DNA of 54,809 bases from Methylobacter sp. (GTDB lineage: Bacteria > Pseudomonadota > Gammaproteobacteria > Methylococcales > Methylomonadaceae). The translations under genes were made by a program, and so were the position numbers. Positions within the stretch are counted from its first letter, which is position 1; every line of letters starts with the position of its first letter. Below the pieces are notes generated by a model. That model searched no databases. It had not been told where the DNA came from and was given only the letters and a program-made list of their open reading frames with translations. The stretch lies in NCBI GenBank assembly GCA_030699385.1, contig JAUYMY010000076.1:1-54809 (forward strand), in the 5' to 3' direction. This document shows positions 8,579 to 16,599 of the stretch, piece after piece.

Positions 8579-8620
8579 ATGCCGATCACCCTTGAACTCG
8601 ACCAAAACACTGAGGTATAA
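8579..8620 (+). pseudogene. Vestigial antitoxin leader peptide
   Basis: A ribosome site and a 13-codon frame, MPITLELDQNTEV then stop, closely match the ribosome site and first eight codons of the antitoxin at 9128 (MQITLELDNQ). It looks like the surviving 5' end of an antitoxin gene whose remainder was replaced by the Uma2 gene that begins four bases later. It could still act as a translated leader coupling ribosomes into that gene. The match is seen directly; the history is inference. Confidence 0.6.
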
Positions 8621-8623
8621 AAA

Positions 8624-9097
8624 ATGCAATGGTCAGAAGTCTTAACCGATAAAAGCTTAAGCAATTTGCCTTACAAAATCGAACTCAATGAATACGGACA
8701 AATTGTGATGTCTCCCGCTTCCAATCAACACGGATTTTTACAAGTTGAAATCGCTTTCTTTTTACGCGCTAACAAAACCGGCAAGGTCATCACTGAATGC
8801 TCAATTGATACGCCCAAAGGGGTAAAGGTCGCTGATGTGGCCTGGGGTACGGATGAGTTTTTCTTAAAAAATGGCTTAGTTACACCTTATCAGGCTGCAC
8901 CTGAGTTATGTGTTGATATTCTGTCGCCATCTAATTCAATGCAGGAAATGGCTGAAAAAATCAGTCTCTATCTGCAACAAGGCGCCGAAGAAGTTTGGAT
9001 TTGCAGTCAAGATGGCAAGGTAACGATTTATGACACTACCGGCATAATGCCGAACTCTACATTTTTCCCCGATGTTCCTGAAAAATTTCAGTGTTAA
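8624..9097 (+). CDS. Uma2-family (DUF820) PD-(D/E)XK nuclease-fold protein
   Basis: A 157-residue protein of the Uma2 family, which has a restriction-endonuclease-like fold but no proven common function. Family marks are KVADVAWG (residues about 68-75, with the conserved aspartate), PELCVDILSPSN (about 90-101, acidic residue plus LSPS), and EKISLYLQQGAEEVWI near the end. Uma2 genes are often found in clusters with toxin-antitoxin and other mobile cargo, as here, where it lies between two PIN-type pairs. Its start lies four bases after an antitoxin-like leader. Catalysis is not demonstrated for most members. Confidence 0.88.
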   Translation: MQWSEVLTDKSLSNLPYKIELNEYGQIVMSPASNQHGFLQVEIAFFLRANKTGKVITECSIDTPKGVKVADVAWGTDEFFLKNGLVTPYQAAPELCVDILSPSNSMQEMAEKISLYLQQGAEEVWICSQDGKVTIYDTTGIMPNSTFFPDVPEKFQC

Positions 9098-9127
9098 TCC
9101 TGCCTATTTATTCATAAGGAGAAAATC

Positions 9128-9379
9128 ATGCAAATTACCCTTGAACTCGACAACCAACATATTGAAAAACTCCATGCGTTGGAAAATCAATTGAAAATCA
9201 ATGCCTCTGAACTGGTCGCCGTTGCAATTGATAAAATTTTTAACGAAAACAAAATGCCAAATGAAGGACAGGCAGCCTATCAATTAATGCTGCAATCGGG
9301 GTTTATTGGTTGTGTAGAACTCGATGAAAATCTTTCTGAAAATTATAAAGACTATCTTGATTGGAGTCATAAATTGTGA
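9128..9379 (+). CDS. Antitoxin partner of the second PIN toxin
   Basis: An 83-residue acidic protein with an N-terminal beta strand (MQITLELD) followed by a helical segment (HIEKLHALENQLKINASELV), the look of a ribbon-helix-helix DNA-binding antitoxin, then an acidic C-terminal tail ending DYLDWSHKL. The stop overlaps the GTG start of the PIN gene by four bases. A ribosome site AAGGAG precedes it. It likely binds and silences the toxin at 9376 and represses the pair's promoter, but no operator is visible between it and the preceding gene. Confidence 0.82.
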   Translation: MQITLELDNQHIEKLHALENQLKINASELVAVAIDKIFNENKMPNEGQAAYQLMLQSGFIGCVELDENLSENYKDYLDWSHKL

Positions 9380-9792
9380 TTATTGCCGATACCGGCTTTT
9401 GGATTGCCTTGTCTGACAAAAAAGATAAACATCACCGAGCCGCCAATGCGTTTGTAAAAACCAGTGCAGAAAGACTGATTACCACTTACCCCGTTATTAC
9501 CGAAGTTTGTCATATTTCATTAGCGCGACAAGGCATAAAAGCACAACTCAATTTTGTCAAAATGTATCAACTTGAAGCGTTTGATCTATTTGAAATTCCT
9601 AAGAAAGATAAAGAGCGCCTATTTGTGCTGATGCAACAATACGCCGATTTACCGATGGATTTTGCCGACGCATCTTTGGTTTTATTGGCGGAACATTTGG
9701 GGCACGGGCGAATTTTAAGCACCGATAAACGTGATTTTCATACCTACCGCTGGAAAAATACCCAGCCGTTTTCTAATTTGCTATCCCTTTAG
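9376..9792 (+). CDS. PIN-domain RNase toxin (second pair)
   Basis: A 138-residue PIN protein starting at GTG in the overlap GTGA with its antitoxin. All four acidic positions are visible: D5 in IIADTG, E43 in VITEV, D95 or D98 in MDFADASL, and D117/D120 in STDKRDF. This complete set suggests an active metal-dependent RNase. It differs markedly from the PIN gene at 8165, so the two pairs are not a recent duplication. The next gene starts 16 bases later, so the run of short gaps continues. Confidence 0.92.
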   Translation: MIIADTGFWIALSDKKDKHHRAANAFVKTSAERLITTYPVITEVCHISLARQGIKAQLNFVKMYQLEAFDLFEIPKKDKERLFVLMQQYADLPMDFADASLVLLAEHLGHGRILSTDKRDFHTYRWKNTQPFSNLLSL

Positions 9793-9807
9793 CGTGTCGA
9801 AACACCC

Positions 9808-11490
9808 ATGTCAGCACAATTAATCCAGTCTTTAATTCCCCACCTTCCCCGTTACGCCGAAGAAGAAGGCGATTTTTACGGTGTTCCGCGTGAAGTGTTG
9901 ATTAACGCGCTTTGTCATCAGCACCCGCTTGATCGCGCTATTGCTGAAAATACCGTTGGGTTAATGGAAACGCTGCTCGATACCTTGGCGGTGTTAAATA
10001 CGATTTATCTGCAAAAGGGCGAATGGTGTTTTGTGTCATTCCCGGCGCAATTATTGGCGATGTCAGTATTAACGGCACTTAGTGACAATGAGTCGCGCTT
10101 TTTTGCCGACAATTTTTGGAACACGCAAGGCATCGCCGATGCCAAGAAAAATGAGCAACGCGAGGTGTTGAGTGTTGTTGAAAACAGGCGCGTTGAACAC
10201 CACGCCAGCGCTAACGCTAAAGTTATCCGTTATATTTATGCGGCGTGGGGCGTGATCAAACTGGACGGCGCTCTGTTGTTTTATCAACGCGAAGATACCC
10301 AAAAGCGCTTTGATAAAAAGGCCGGGGATTATGGCTTGATCGGTGGGCGGTTGAATCAACGCGATGTGCCCGGGGATATGGAGATGCCTGTTTTATTGGC
10401 TGAACTGCAATCGGCAAATTCGGCTTTAATGAAACAAGCCTTGCCGGATACCTTAAAGCGGGAACTGCACGAAGAAGCGGGGCTTATTTTTGAACAGCAT
10501 TATCAATTCAAGCCTTGGCGTAGCTTAAAGCCTTATCGGCAAGTTCAAGGTTCTGCGCCTAATCACGCTTTGACTGAATATTATCTGGACATATTTCAGG
10601 TGGTATTGACGCTGGAAGGCTATTTATTTTTGCAACAACAAGTCCAGCGCGATGAGCGTCTGGTTTGGTTTGCGCTTGATGACACGGTAAAAGGCGAAAC
10701 GGCGGACGGCAAAATAGCTTATATCAAAGCCTTGCTTGATGATTTTGGGGGTGACCGTTTGGCGCTAAAAACAGAATTACAGGCGCTGCCGGATAGTTTT
10801 GCGGCGGGTTATTTGTTTGACCCGCAAAAATACGGTTTGACTTTGCCTATTGATAGCAAAAAGCCGCTGTTGGCCGGTGTTTTGGGCAAGGAAAAACCGC
10901 TGGATGTGGCTTTAACATCGAGGCAATTGGCTGTTTTATTGGGCTTGGCCGCACATGCGCGCGGTTTTAACTTTGCATCGGTTGAACAAAATATTGTCTT
11001 CCATCCTTATGGTTGGATTGATGTTAAAAATAATCCGCTGTTGCAGGGCGAATTAAAACAATTGGCTGAATGCCTCAAAGGTACTGATTTGATTATTGAA
11101 AACAGCCGTGATGTGTTGTTTCGCTTATCGGTCAATCCTGCTGTGCTTTATTTTGATGAAGCGCTGTTTAGTTATTCGGTGCATAAAAGCGACTTGGACA
11201 GCACGAAAATAAAAATACCGGTGAGCATTGAAAGAAAAGCGCTCGCGACAGCATTAGGCATGACTTCAGTTAAAACGGAAGCGTTTAAATTGACATTGGA
11301 ATTTGCGCATAAGTTACAGCAATTATCCGGGCGGCCCTTTTCGTCAGACAACGAAGACGGTGTAAAAATTGAAGACACGTATAAAAAAGGCTTGCATAAA
11401 GAACCCGGATTTTTGGCGCTGGGCTTAAGGGGTTTGATTCGCCGGGAGGCGGGGATGATAAGGTTTTGTTGTCGATTAGATGTTTTGTGA
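9808..11490 (+). CDS. Large Nudix-like protein with extra N- and C-terminal regions
   Basis: A 560-residue soluble protein. Residues about 135-310 resemble a Nudix hydrolase: GDYGLIGGRLNQRD (173-186) fits the strand before the Nudix helix and RELHEEAGL (218-226) matches the catalytic end of the Nudix box. Between them are about 30 extra residues, and the usual first glutamate of the box is Q210, so the Nudix box is interrupted by an insertion. The N-terminal 130 residues are helical (VPREVLINALCHQHPLDRAI); the C-terminal 230 residues match nothing I know. It closes the AT-rich cassette. A hydrolase of a nucleoside diphosphate derivative or a ligand sensor are both possible. Confidence 0.7.
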   Translation: MSAQLIQSLIPHLPRYAEEEGDFYGVPREVLINALCHQHPLDRAIAENTVGLMETLLDTLAVLNTIYLQKGEWCFVSFPAQLLAMSVLTALSDNESRFFADNFWNTQGIADAKKNEQREVLSVVENRRVEHHASANAKVIRYIYAAWGVIKLDGALLFYQREDTQKRFDKKAGDYGLIGGRLNQRDVPGDMEMPVLLAELQSANSALMKQALPDTLKRELHEEAGLIFEQHYQFKPWRSLKPYRQVQGSAPNHALTEYYLDIFQVVLTLEGYLFLQQQVQRDERLVWFALDDTVKGETADGKIAYIKALLDDFGGDRLALKTELQALPDSFAAGYLFDPQKYGLTLPIDSKKPLLAGVLGKEKPLDVALTSRQLAVLLGLAAHARGFNFASVEQNIVFHPYGWIDVKNNPLLQGELKQLAECLKGTDLIIENSRDVLFRLSVNPAVLYFDEALFSYSVHKSDLDSTKIKIPVSIERKALATALGMTSVKTEAFKLTLEFAHKLQQLSGRPFSSDNEDGVKIEDTYKKGLHKEPGFLALGLRGLIRREAGMIRFCCRLDVL

Positions 11491-11758
11491 GTCTGTAATA
11501 TTTTTTCGTGGTGGGAAGGTCAGACTATCTGACGAGAGCGGAAGCTTGGGAACGAGCCGATAGCATAAACATAGTGCCCATTCCATCACGCTTTCTGTAC
11601 GGTGGATTTTGACATTCAGAACGTTATGGACTAGATTTTTTATCAGGCGATATGAGCTAACACCATCACCCATCTGATCTCGTTCTGAGATGTTTTCGCC
11701 AATTCATACACATTCGCGTCTTTGCTGGGACGCTTGATTACTAAGGAGTGGAATAATC
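11491..11758. other. Gene-free stretch between cassette and secreted-protein gene
   Basis: No gene is supported here. It contains a hairpin-family remnant (about 11540-11557, CGGAAGCTTGGGAACGAG) related to the repeat at 96-183, and a ribosome site (AAGGAG, about 11742-11747) for the following gene. No clear promoter boxes or terminator with a T tract were found. Confidence 0.5.
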
Positions 11759-13813
11759 ATGAACACTAATTTCGTTGGTTCACACTTGAAAAGATACGCT
11801 CTCCAGAGACTGGCGCCACTATTAATGCTAATGGCGCTATTGTCGCCGAATGCAGCAGCCGAGGTTTACACCGGTAGTCTGGGCGGCGCGGATAACCTCT
11901 GGGAGCAATGGATACCGATCACTATCCCTAGCGACGGTACCTTTACGACTCAAATGACCGTCAGTGGCGATTTAACCGGCGGTAACTCCGGCCATTGCCT
12001 TTACGACAGCAGCAAAACCAATTCTTATCCCTACGCTTGCGCCTACACCTCACCACTTGGCCCTTGGGGACTCAAGGCGGGCAATTATTATCTCAAGGTA
12101 TGGACTAATAATTCCTCGGGGCGCGGCACCTACATGGTTACCACCTCATTCACCGCGCAGCCGCTGGCGAACGATGCAGAACCCAATGATGCTTACGCGC
12201 AGTCCGGCACGCTATCGAGTTCCGGCTCAGTTACCGGCAGCTTGGGATATTGGAATATTGCAGGGAGCCAAGATTACCGAATCGACTTTGAAGATTGGTG
12301 GCGCATAACCCTGCCGACCGAAGGCAAGCTCAACATCAACTATATAGTTGATCAGGCGCTTGCAGGGGCAACCGGCGTTAATTTATATGCACAGGACGGC
12401 AACACAGAGATCTTGGACATGAGCTCAACCCTGGCGGCAGGAACTTATTATGTGCGGACTTGGCTTAACAACGGCAACAATTTTGGCGGCTACACACTCA
12501 GCTTGGCTTTTAGCGGCACCGCTACGCCTTGCACCTGGACGCTTACGCCCGACACATTAGCGCAGAGCCACGGCGCAGGAACCGGCAGCATCGAACTGAC
12601 TGCATCGGCTGCCGAATGCAGTTGGAGCGCACACTCCGACCAACCCTGGCTGAACTTGATCACCGCCAGCGGCGAAGGCAGCAGCACATTAAACTACTCG
12701 ATTTCGGTAAACACCGAGACCACGCCACGCAGCGCAACCATTACCGTCAACGATCAAATCATTACCGTTACTCAGGCCGGTGCCGCGCTATTACAGCCCT
12801 CCGGCACTATCATGGCGACCGGCTCCATCACCGCCCAAACCTTGACACTGCATAACATCGGCATTGTTAGCACAGAACTCGCACGCGGCATCACGCTTTA
12901 CATAGCGGCCTATTTTAACGGTACTTATTATTTTTTCAGCACCGCCGGCTGGACAACGGAAATGCTGCCTTACCAATCTGCAATCACCGTGCTACCAAAT
13001 GCCATAACCCTAGCGAATGGCGATTTGTCGGGCTTGGTCGGCACTCAGGTATTGCTGGGTTACGGTAGCGGAACGAACCCATTAGACGACATGCTGCAAC
13101 AACATAAATATGCCCAAATTTACACCATTACCGGTACAGACAACGTGGGCAGTACCGATTTACAAAATCTCAGTCTATGGGATATTTACGGAAGCGGGCG
13201 GCTGCAAGCTAACGCGCTGGAGTTTGGCGATCAAATCGGTGGTGATTTTGGCGATGAGGATCATGACGGCAATCCGGTCAATGTATGGAGCACAGGCTTG
13301 GTATCGGATAGCGCCGGCTTCGGCTATGACATTGATTGGGCGGTTGCCAAACAAACATTCAGTGCACCCTTTACTGTAGTCTGGAACGGTTGTTTATCAT
13401 ACAGCGGCCCCGACACCCGGTTTGTGCTTGGCCGTAAAAACACGGCGTTCACCAATAAGGCAAATTCATCCGATCCGATAGTGCAAGACATCTACGTGCA
13501 GGCCGAATGGGAAACAAACAGCGCCTCATTGGTCGTTGGAACACTTGCCGGCGCGTCGGTACGTAGCCCAGCGATTGACACCACGCTGGTGACCCCAAAT
13601 GCCAGTGTCGATGGCAGAACGCCTTATGCTTATCAAGCCGTCTGCGGCGACTTTAAGCTGGAATGGGGCAATCAGACTGCGACATTTTATTTCGACGACA
13701 GCAAAATTGGCGATTTGCCCTACGCATCCGGTTACGGCGAAGCCTTCGGAATAGCGTTCCGCTCATTCGCCAACCCGGTTTTAGTCAACAGCCTATTGGT
13801 GACGCAGCCGTAA
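11759..13813 (+). CDS. Secreted beta-rich protein with a BACON domain
   Basis: Exported protein of 684 residues. The first 34 residues are a signal peptide (basic start, LLMLMALLSP core, AAA before cleavage). Residues about 35-250 contain two beta-sandwich repeats resembling pre-peptidase C-terminal (PPC) domains, each closing with AG-(N/T)-YY-(L/V)-(K/R)-(V/T)-W. Residues 258-340 form a BACON domain (CTWTLTPDT start, ITVTQAG end). The C-terminal 340 residues are beta-rich and unrecognised. No protease or glycosidase active site is visible, so an adhesin-like or carbohydrate-binding role is the cautious guess. A good ribosome site (AAGGAG) supports the ATG. Confidence 0.8.
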   Translation: MNTNFVGSHLKRYALQRLAPLLMLMALLSPNAAAEVYTGSLGGADNLWEQWIPITIPSDGTFTTQMTVSGDLTGGNSGHCLYDSSKTNSYPYACAYTSPLGPWGLKAGNYYLKVWTNNSSGRGTYMVTTSFTAQPLANDAEPNDAYAQSGTLSSSGSVTGSLGYWNIAGSQDYRIDFEDWWRITLPTEGKLNINYIVDQALAGATGVNLYAQDGNTEILDMSSTLAAGTYYVRTWLNNGNNFGGYTLSLAFSGTATPCTWTLTPDTLAQSHGAGTGSIELTASAAECSWSAHSDQPWLNLITASGEGSSTLNYSISVNTETTPRSATITVNDQIITVTQAGAALLQPSGTIMATGSITAQTLTLHNIGIVSTELARGITLYIAAYFNGTYYFFSTAGWTTEMLPYQSAITVLPNAITLANGDLSGLVGTQVLLGYGSGTNPLDDMLQQHKYAQIYTITGTDNVGSTDLQNLSLWDIYGSGRLQANALEFGDQIGGDFGDEDHDGNPVNVWSTGLVSDSAGFGYDIDWAVAKQTFSAPFTVVWNGCLSYSGPDTRFVLGRKNTAFTNKANSSDPIVQDIYVQAEWETNSASLVVGTLAGASVRSPAIDTTLVTPNASVDGRTPYAYQAVCGDFKLEWGNQTATFYFDDSKIGDLPYASGYGEAFGIAFRSFANPVLVNSLLVTQP

Positions 13814-13904
13814 AATTAGCCATGAAGCAGGCATTTTCGCGCTTACCCGATCAGGTAAGGCTATTTTGCAAAAAACGCCCTCTTCTTCGGCGTAACGGGG
13901 AAGA

Positions 13905-13937
13905 TGGGAATCTTTTTACCTGTCATTAATGAGAATT
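13905..13937. repeat. Fragment of the GGTAACTTC-type dispersed repeat
   Basis: The sequence CTTTTTACCTGTCATTAAT followed by GAGAATTTAC matches the right end of the repeat at 14655-14837 and, in reverse, the left end of the copy at 34056. Only this end is preserved here. It lies between the secreted-protein gene and the methyltransferase gene; nothing else is seen in 13814-14019. Confidence 0.6.
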
Positions 13938-14019
13938 TACAGAAAACCACCTTATTTGTTGATGACAGTCGAGTTTGCGCTGTACCATGCGGCTTTTGAT
14001 TAATTGACCCGTGGCTATT

Positions 14020-14637
14020 ATGAAAACAGACAGCAACGCGATTAGACAACGATACGACCGCATCGCCCCGTATTTTGAGGGTCTGGAAGCGGTCATGGAA
14101 GGGCTGTTTTTTAAAAGCTGGCGCAAACGCTTATGGGCCAAGGTTGACGGCCATCATATTCTTGAAATCGGCGTCGGAACCGGCAAAAATTTCGATTATT
14201 ATCCTGCCGATGCCAGAATCACTGCGATTGATTTTAGCGAACAAATGCTCAAGCAGGCGGCGCAAAAACGCGAGCGGAAAAATATCAATGTCGAGCTGGA
14301 AGTCATGGATGTTCAGTCGCTGTACTTTGCTGACAATAGTTTTGACACGGTGATTTGCTCCTTTGTTTTTTGCTCGGTGCCCTCGGCGCTCAAAGGACTG
14401 AAAGAAGTTTATCGGGTGTGCAAACCCGGCGGGCAGGTGTTGTTGCTGGAACATGTGCTCAGTTCAAATGCCGTGCTGGCGGCGCTGATGAACCTGTTTA
14501 ACCCTGTTGTTGTCGCCCTGGTCGGCGCCAACATCAACAGGAACACCGTTAAAAATGTTAAGGCCTGCGCTTTCAGTTCGGTGCATGTCGATCAGCGCAG
14601 CAGCGACATGATCAAGCTGATTGAAGCCAGAAAATAG
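14020..14637 (+). CDS. Class I SAM-dependent methyltransferase (UbiE/PmtA-like)
   Basis: Predicted S-adenosylmethionine-dependent methyltransferase of 205 residues. It shows motif I LEIGVGTGKN, the acidic residue after the second strand (AIDFSEQML), a motif II-like block VICSFVFCSVP and a post-motif LKEVYRVCKPGGQVLLLEH, the arrangement of UbiE and bacterial phosphatidylethanolamine methyltransferases. The substrate cannot be fixed from sequence. I chose the ATG; a GTG nine bases earlier (14011) is also possible and neither has a strong ribosome site. It is flanked by repeat copies on both sides. Confidence 0.88.
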   Translation: MKTDSNAIRQRYDRIAPYFEGLEAVMEGLFFKSWRKRLWAKVDGHHILEIGVGTGKNFDYYPADARITAIDFSEQMLKQAAQKRERKNINVELEVMDVQSLYFADNSFDTVICSFVFCSVPSALKGLKEVYRVCKPGGQVLLLEHVLSSNAVLAALMNLFNPVVVALVGANINRNTVKNVKACAFSSVHVDQRSSDMIKLIEARK

Positions 14638-14654
14638 CCGGTGTTTTACCCTAC

Positions 14655-14837
14655 GGTAACTTATCATTACCCGCAGGCAACATTTAACATCTCAAACCAA
14701 ACCAACTCAATACTGAATAGTCATCGAGAGTACTTTATTCACCACGAAGGCCACGGAGAGCGCGAAGAATGAAACTTCGTGTCCTCTGTGGTCTTCGTGG
14801 TTATATCTTTTTACCTGTCATTAATTAAGAAGTTACC
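14655..14837. repeat. MITE-like element, near complete copy
   Basis: Imperfect terminal inverted repeats (GGTAACTTATCATTA at 14655-14669 and TAATTAAGAAGTTACC at 14822-14837) enclose a central hairpin, ACCACGAAG (14741-14749) with CTTCGTGGT (14793-14801). No gene is encoded. Related copies are at 34056, 39374 and, partly, 13905 and 25295. The size, terminal repeats and absence of coding fit a miniature transposable element; no parent transposase was seen in the window. It fills the stretch between the methyltransferase gene and purC. Confidence 0.75.
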
Positions 14838-14873
14838 TAAAATCAACCTATTTGACCACCAAGCGAGAACCTA

Positions 14874-15767
14874 ATGACCGCTCCAGAAGCTCTATACCAA
14901 TCATCACTGTCGTCTTTAAAACTGCGCGCGCGCGGTAAAGTGCGGGATATTTACGACATCGACGACCAGCACATGCTGATTGTGACCACAGACCGGCTGT
15001 CCGCCTTCGACGTGATTTTGCCCGACCCGATTCCGGGCAAGGGCCGTGTTTTAACTAATGTGTCCAATTTCTGGTTTGCCAAAATGCAGCATGTGATGCC
15101 CAACCATTTGGCCGACATTCCGCTGGAACAGGTGCTTCCTGATGCCGCTGAACGTGCCCAGATTGAAGGTCGCGCCATCGTGGTCAAGTTATTGAAACCG
15201 CTGCCGGTTGAAGCCATTGTGCGTGGTTATCTGATTGGCTCGGGCTGGAAAGATTACCAAAAATCCGGCGCGATTTGCGGCATCAAACTGCCTGAAGGTT
15301 TGCAGCAGGCGCAGCAATTGCCGGAACCGATTTATACACCCTCGACCAAAGCCGAAGTGGATCAACATGATGAGAATGTTTCTTTTGAAAAGACTGTTGA
15401 ATTGATGGGGCAGGACTTGGCCGAAAAAGTGCGCGATGCCAGTCTGAAATTGTACAAAGAAGCCGCCGCCTACGCCAAAGAGCGCGGTATTATTATTGCC
15501 GATACCAAGTTTGAATTCGGCATTGATGATGACGGTGTTTTATATTTGATTGATGAAGCACTGACGCCGGATTCATCGCGTTTTTGGCCGGCCGATCAAT
15601 ATCAGGTCGGTATCAGTCCGCCAAGTTTTGACAAGCAATATATCCGCGATTATCTGGAAACATTGGATTGGGACAAAACTGCCCCGGGGCCGCATTTGCC
15701 CGCTGAAGTGGCGGAATACTGCGCGGCGAAATACCGCGAAGCGGAAGTCAGATTGACGCAGGGTTGA
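14874..15767 (+). CDS. purC: Phosphoribosylaminoimidazole-succinocarboxamide synthase
   Basis: SAICAR synthase joins aspartate to CAIR using ATP in purine synthesis. The 297-residue product belongs to the longer class of PurC (E. coli has 237). Family blocks are the ATP-binding GKVRDIYDI (residues about 21-29), [20 protein letters not shown] (38-57), [13 protein letters not shown] (about 115-127), and near the C-terminal half [14 protein letters not shown] (226-239). The ATG at 14874 gives a normal N-terminus. It appears to be a single-gene unit, ended by the hairpin at 15818-15848 facing the leftward operon. Confidence 0.97.
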   Translation: MTAPEALYQSSLSSLKLRARGKVRDIYDIDDQHMLIVTTDRLSAFDVILPDPIPGKGRVLTNVSNFWFAKMQHVMPNHLADIPLEQVLPDAAERAQIEGRAIVVKLLKPLPVEAIVRGYLIGSGWKDYQKSGAICGIKLPEGLQQAQQLPEPIYTPSTKAEVDQHDENVSFEKTVELMGQDLAEKVRDASLKLYKEAAAYAKERGIIIADTKFEFGIDDDGVLYLIDEALTPDSSRFWPADQYQVGISPPSFDKQYIRDYLETLDWDKTAPGPHLPAEVAEYCAAKYREAEVRLTQG

Positions 15768-15817
15768 TTTTTTTCCGTTCCCTGACGCAGCGCTTATCGT
15801 TATACAGCCGATAGGCA

Positions 15818-15848
15818 GACCTTCCAGGGTTTAAAAGCCTGGAAGGTC
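15818..15848. terminator. Hairpin between convergent purC and metal-efflux operon
   Basis: A perfect 11-bp stem, GACCTTCCAGG (15818-15828) with CCTGGAAGGTC (15838-15848), and a nine-base A/T-rich loop. It lies 51 bases after purC and 20 bases beyond the end of the leftward operon. There is only a short T run on either side, so termination in both directions is likely but not certain. Confidence 0.7.
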
Positions 15849-15867
15849 TAATTTGCCGATTTAGTGC

Positions 15868-16293
15868 TCAATCCAGCTTTTTATGGAAGCTTTTATCACC
15901 GCTAAATAGCGTCGAATTGCTTTGTTCAACCTCCAAATTTCGGCGCCTGCGGTCGCCCTTACGCTTGTTAAGCATCTCTTCAACCGGCTCCCGGTTTATC
16001 CTGGGGTCATTGTGCCAAAGCCGGGTTTGGTATTCATTGACGCCGATGTTTTTGTTTTTTAAGCGGGTGCAATTGAGTTTTGTAATCGCTTTTCTGGCAA
16101 TCGGCTCTGGCGTTATGTCCACTAAGGCGTGGTGTTCAAAACCGGACATGCCGGGCGCCTTTTGCACCAGCATGGAGATGCGTTCGATACGCCCGCTTTT
16201 GCGCAAAAAGCCGCCGTTCAGTGCTGGCTTGACGAAATCTTCTATGTCTTTGCGCAGTGTATTGGCCGGTATATGTTTCAAAATAATAATCAT
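15868..16293 (-). CDS. Hypothetical protein with RRM-like N-terminus and basic tail
   Basis: A 141-residue protein, last in the leftward metal-efflux operon. The N-terminal 80 residues have a layout like an RNA-recognition motif: a first strand IIILKHIP, a helix, and a strand FEHHALVDI where RNP1 would sit. The C-terminal part is very basic (KRKGDRRRR, about residues 110-118). RNA binding is therefore plausible but not shown. Its ATG directly follows the stop of the preceding gene without a gap, so they are translationally coupled, but no link of this family to metal efflux is known to me. Confidence 0.72.
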   Translation of the reverse strand: MIIILKHIPANTLRKDIEDFVKPALNGGFLRKSGRIERISMLVQKAPGMSGFEHHALVDITPEPIARKAITKLNCTRLKNKNIGVNEYQTRLWHNDPRINREPVEEMLNKRKGDRRRRNLEVEQSNSTLFSGDKSFHKKLD

Positions 16294-16599
16294 CTAAATA
16301 GCCCCGTTTTCAATGACCGGCAATACCCAATAGTTAATCCCGGAGCCGGAAAAGTCGGCCCTCAGTTGCGCTAATAAAGGTTCCAATTCCTGCGCCGGCA
16401 GGTACATTTGAAAGCGCATTTTTTGCTGCCGCCCGGTTACCTGTTCGGCCAGCGACAAGCCTTCGTTCCGATGATCGTGGGCGTTGACCGGAAAACTGCT
16501 AAAGCCGTGCTCGGATTCCAGTGTTAACAGACAGTCGACCAATGCCTCTTCCAGACTCTGCGGCACATTGAGGGTGATTAAATATTGCTGGTTGCTCAT
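16294..16599 (-). CDS. DUF3240 family protein
   Basis: A 101-residue soluble protein of the DUF3240 type, a small family usually encoded beside CzcA-like pumps and structurally reminiscent of PII-like or CutA-like ferredoxin folds. It contains HGFSSFPVNAHDH (about residues 31-43), with histidines that might bind metal, and a C-terminal strand NYWVLPVIE. The start overlaps the pump gene's stop by four bases (ATGA), which ties it to the efflux operon. A metal-sensing or regulatory role in the cytoplasm is inference from neighbourhood. Confidence 0.85.
   Translation of the reverse strand: MSNQQYLITLNVPQSLEEALVDCLLTLESEHGFSSFPVNAHDHRNEGLSLAEQVTGRQQKMRFQMYLPAQELEPLLAQLRADFSGSGINYWVLPVIENGAI

Noticed and set aside
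1..11490. Prophage or integrative element
   Set aside because: No integrase, transposase, capsid or tail gene is seen; the cassette could still be mobile by homologous exchange.
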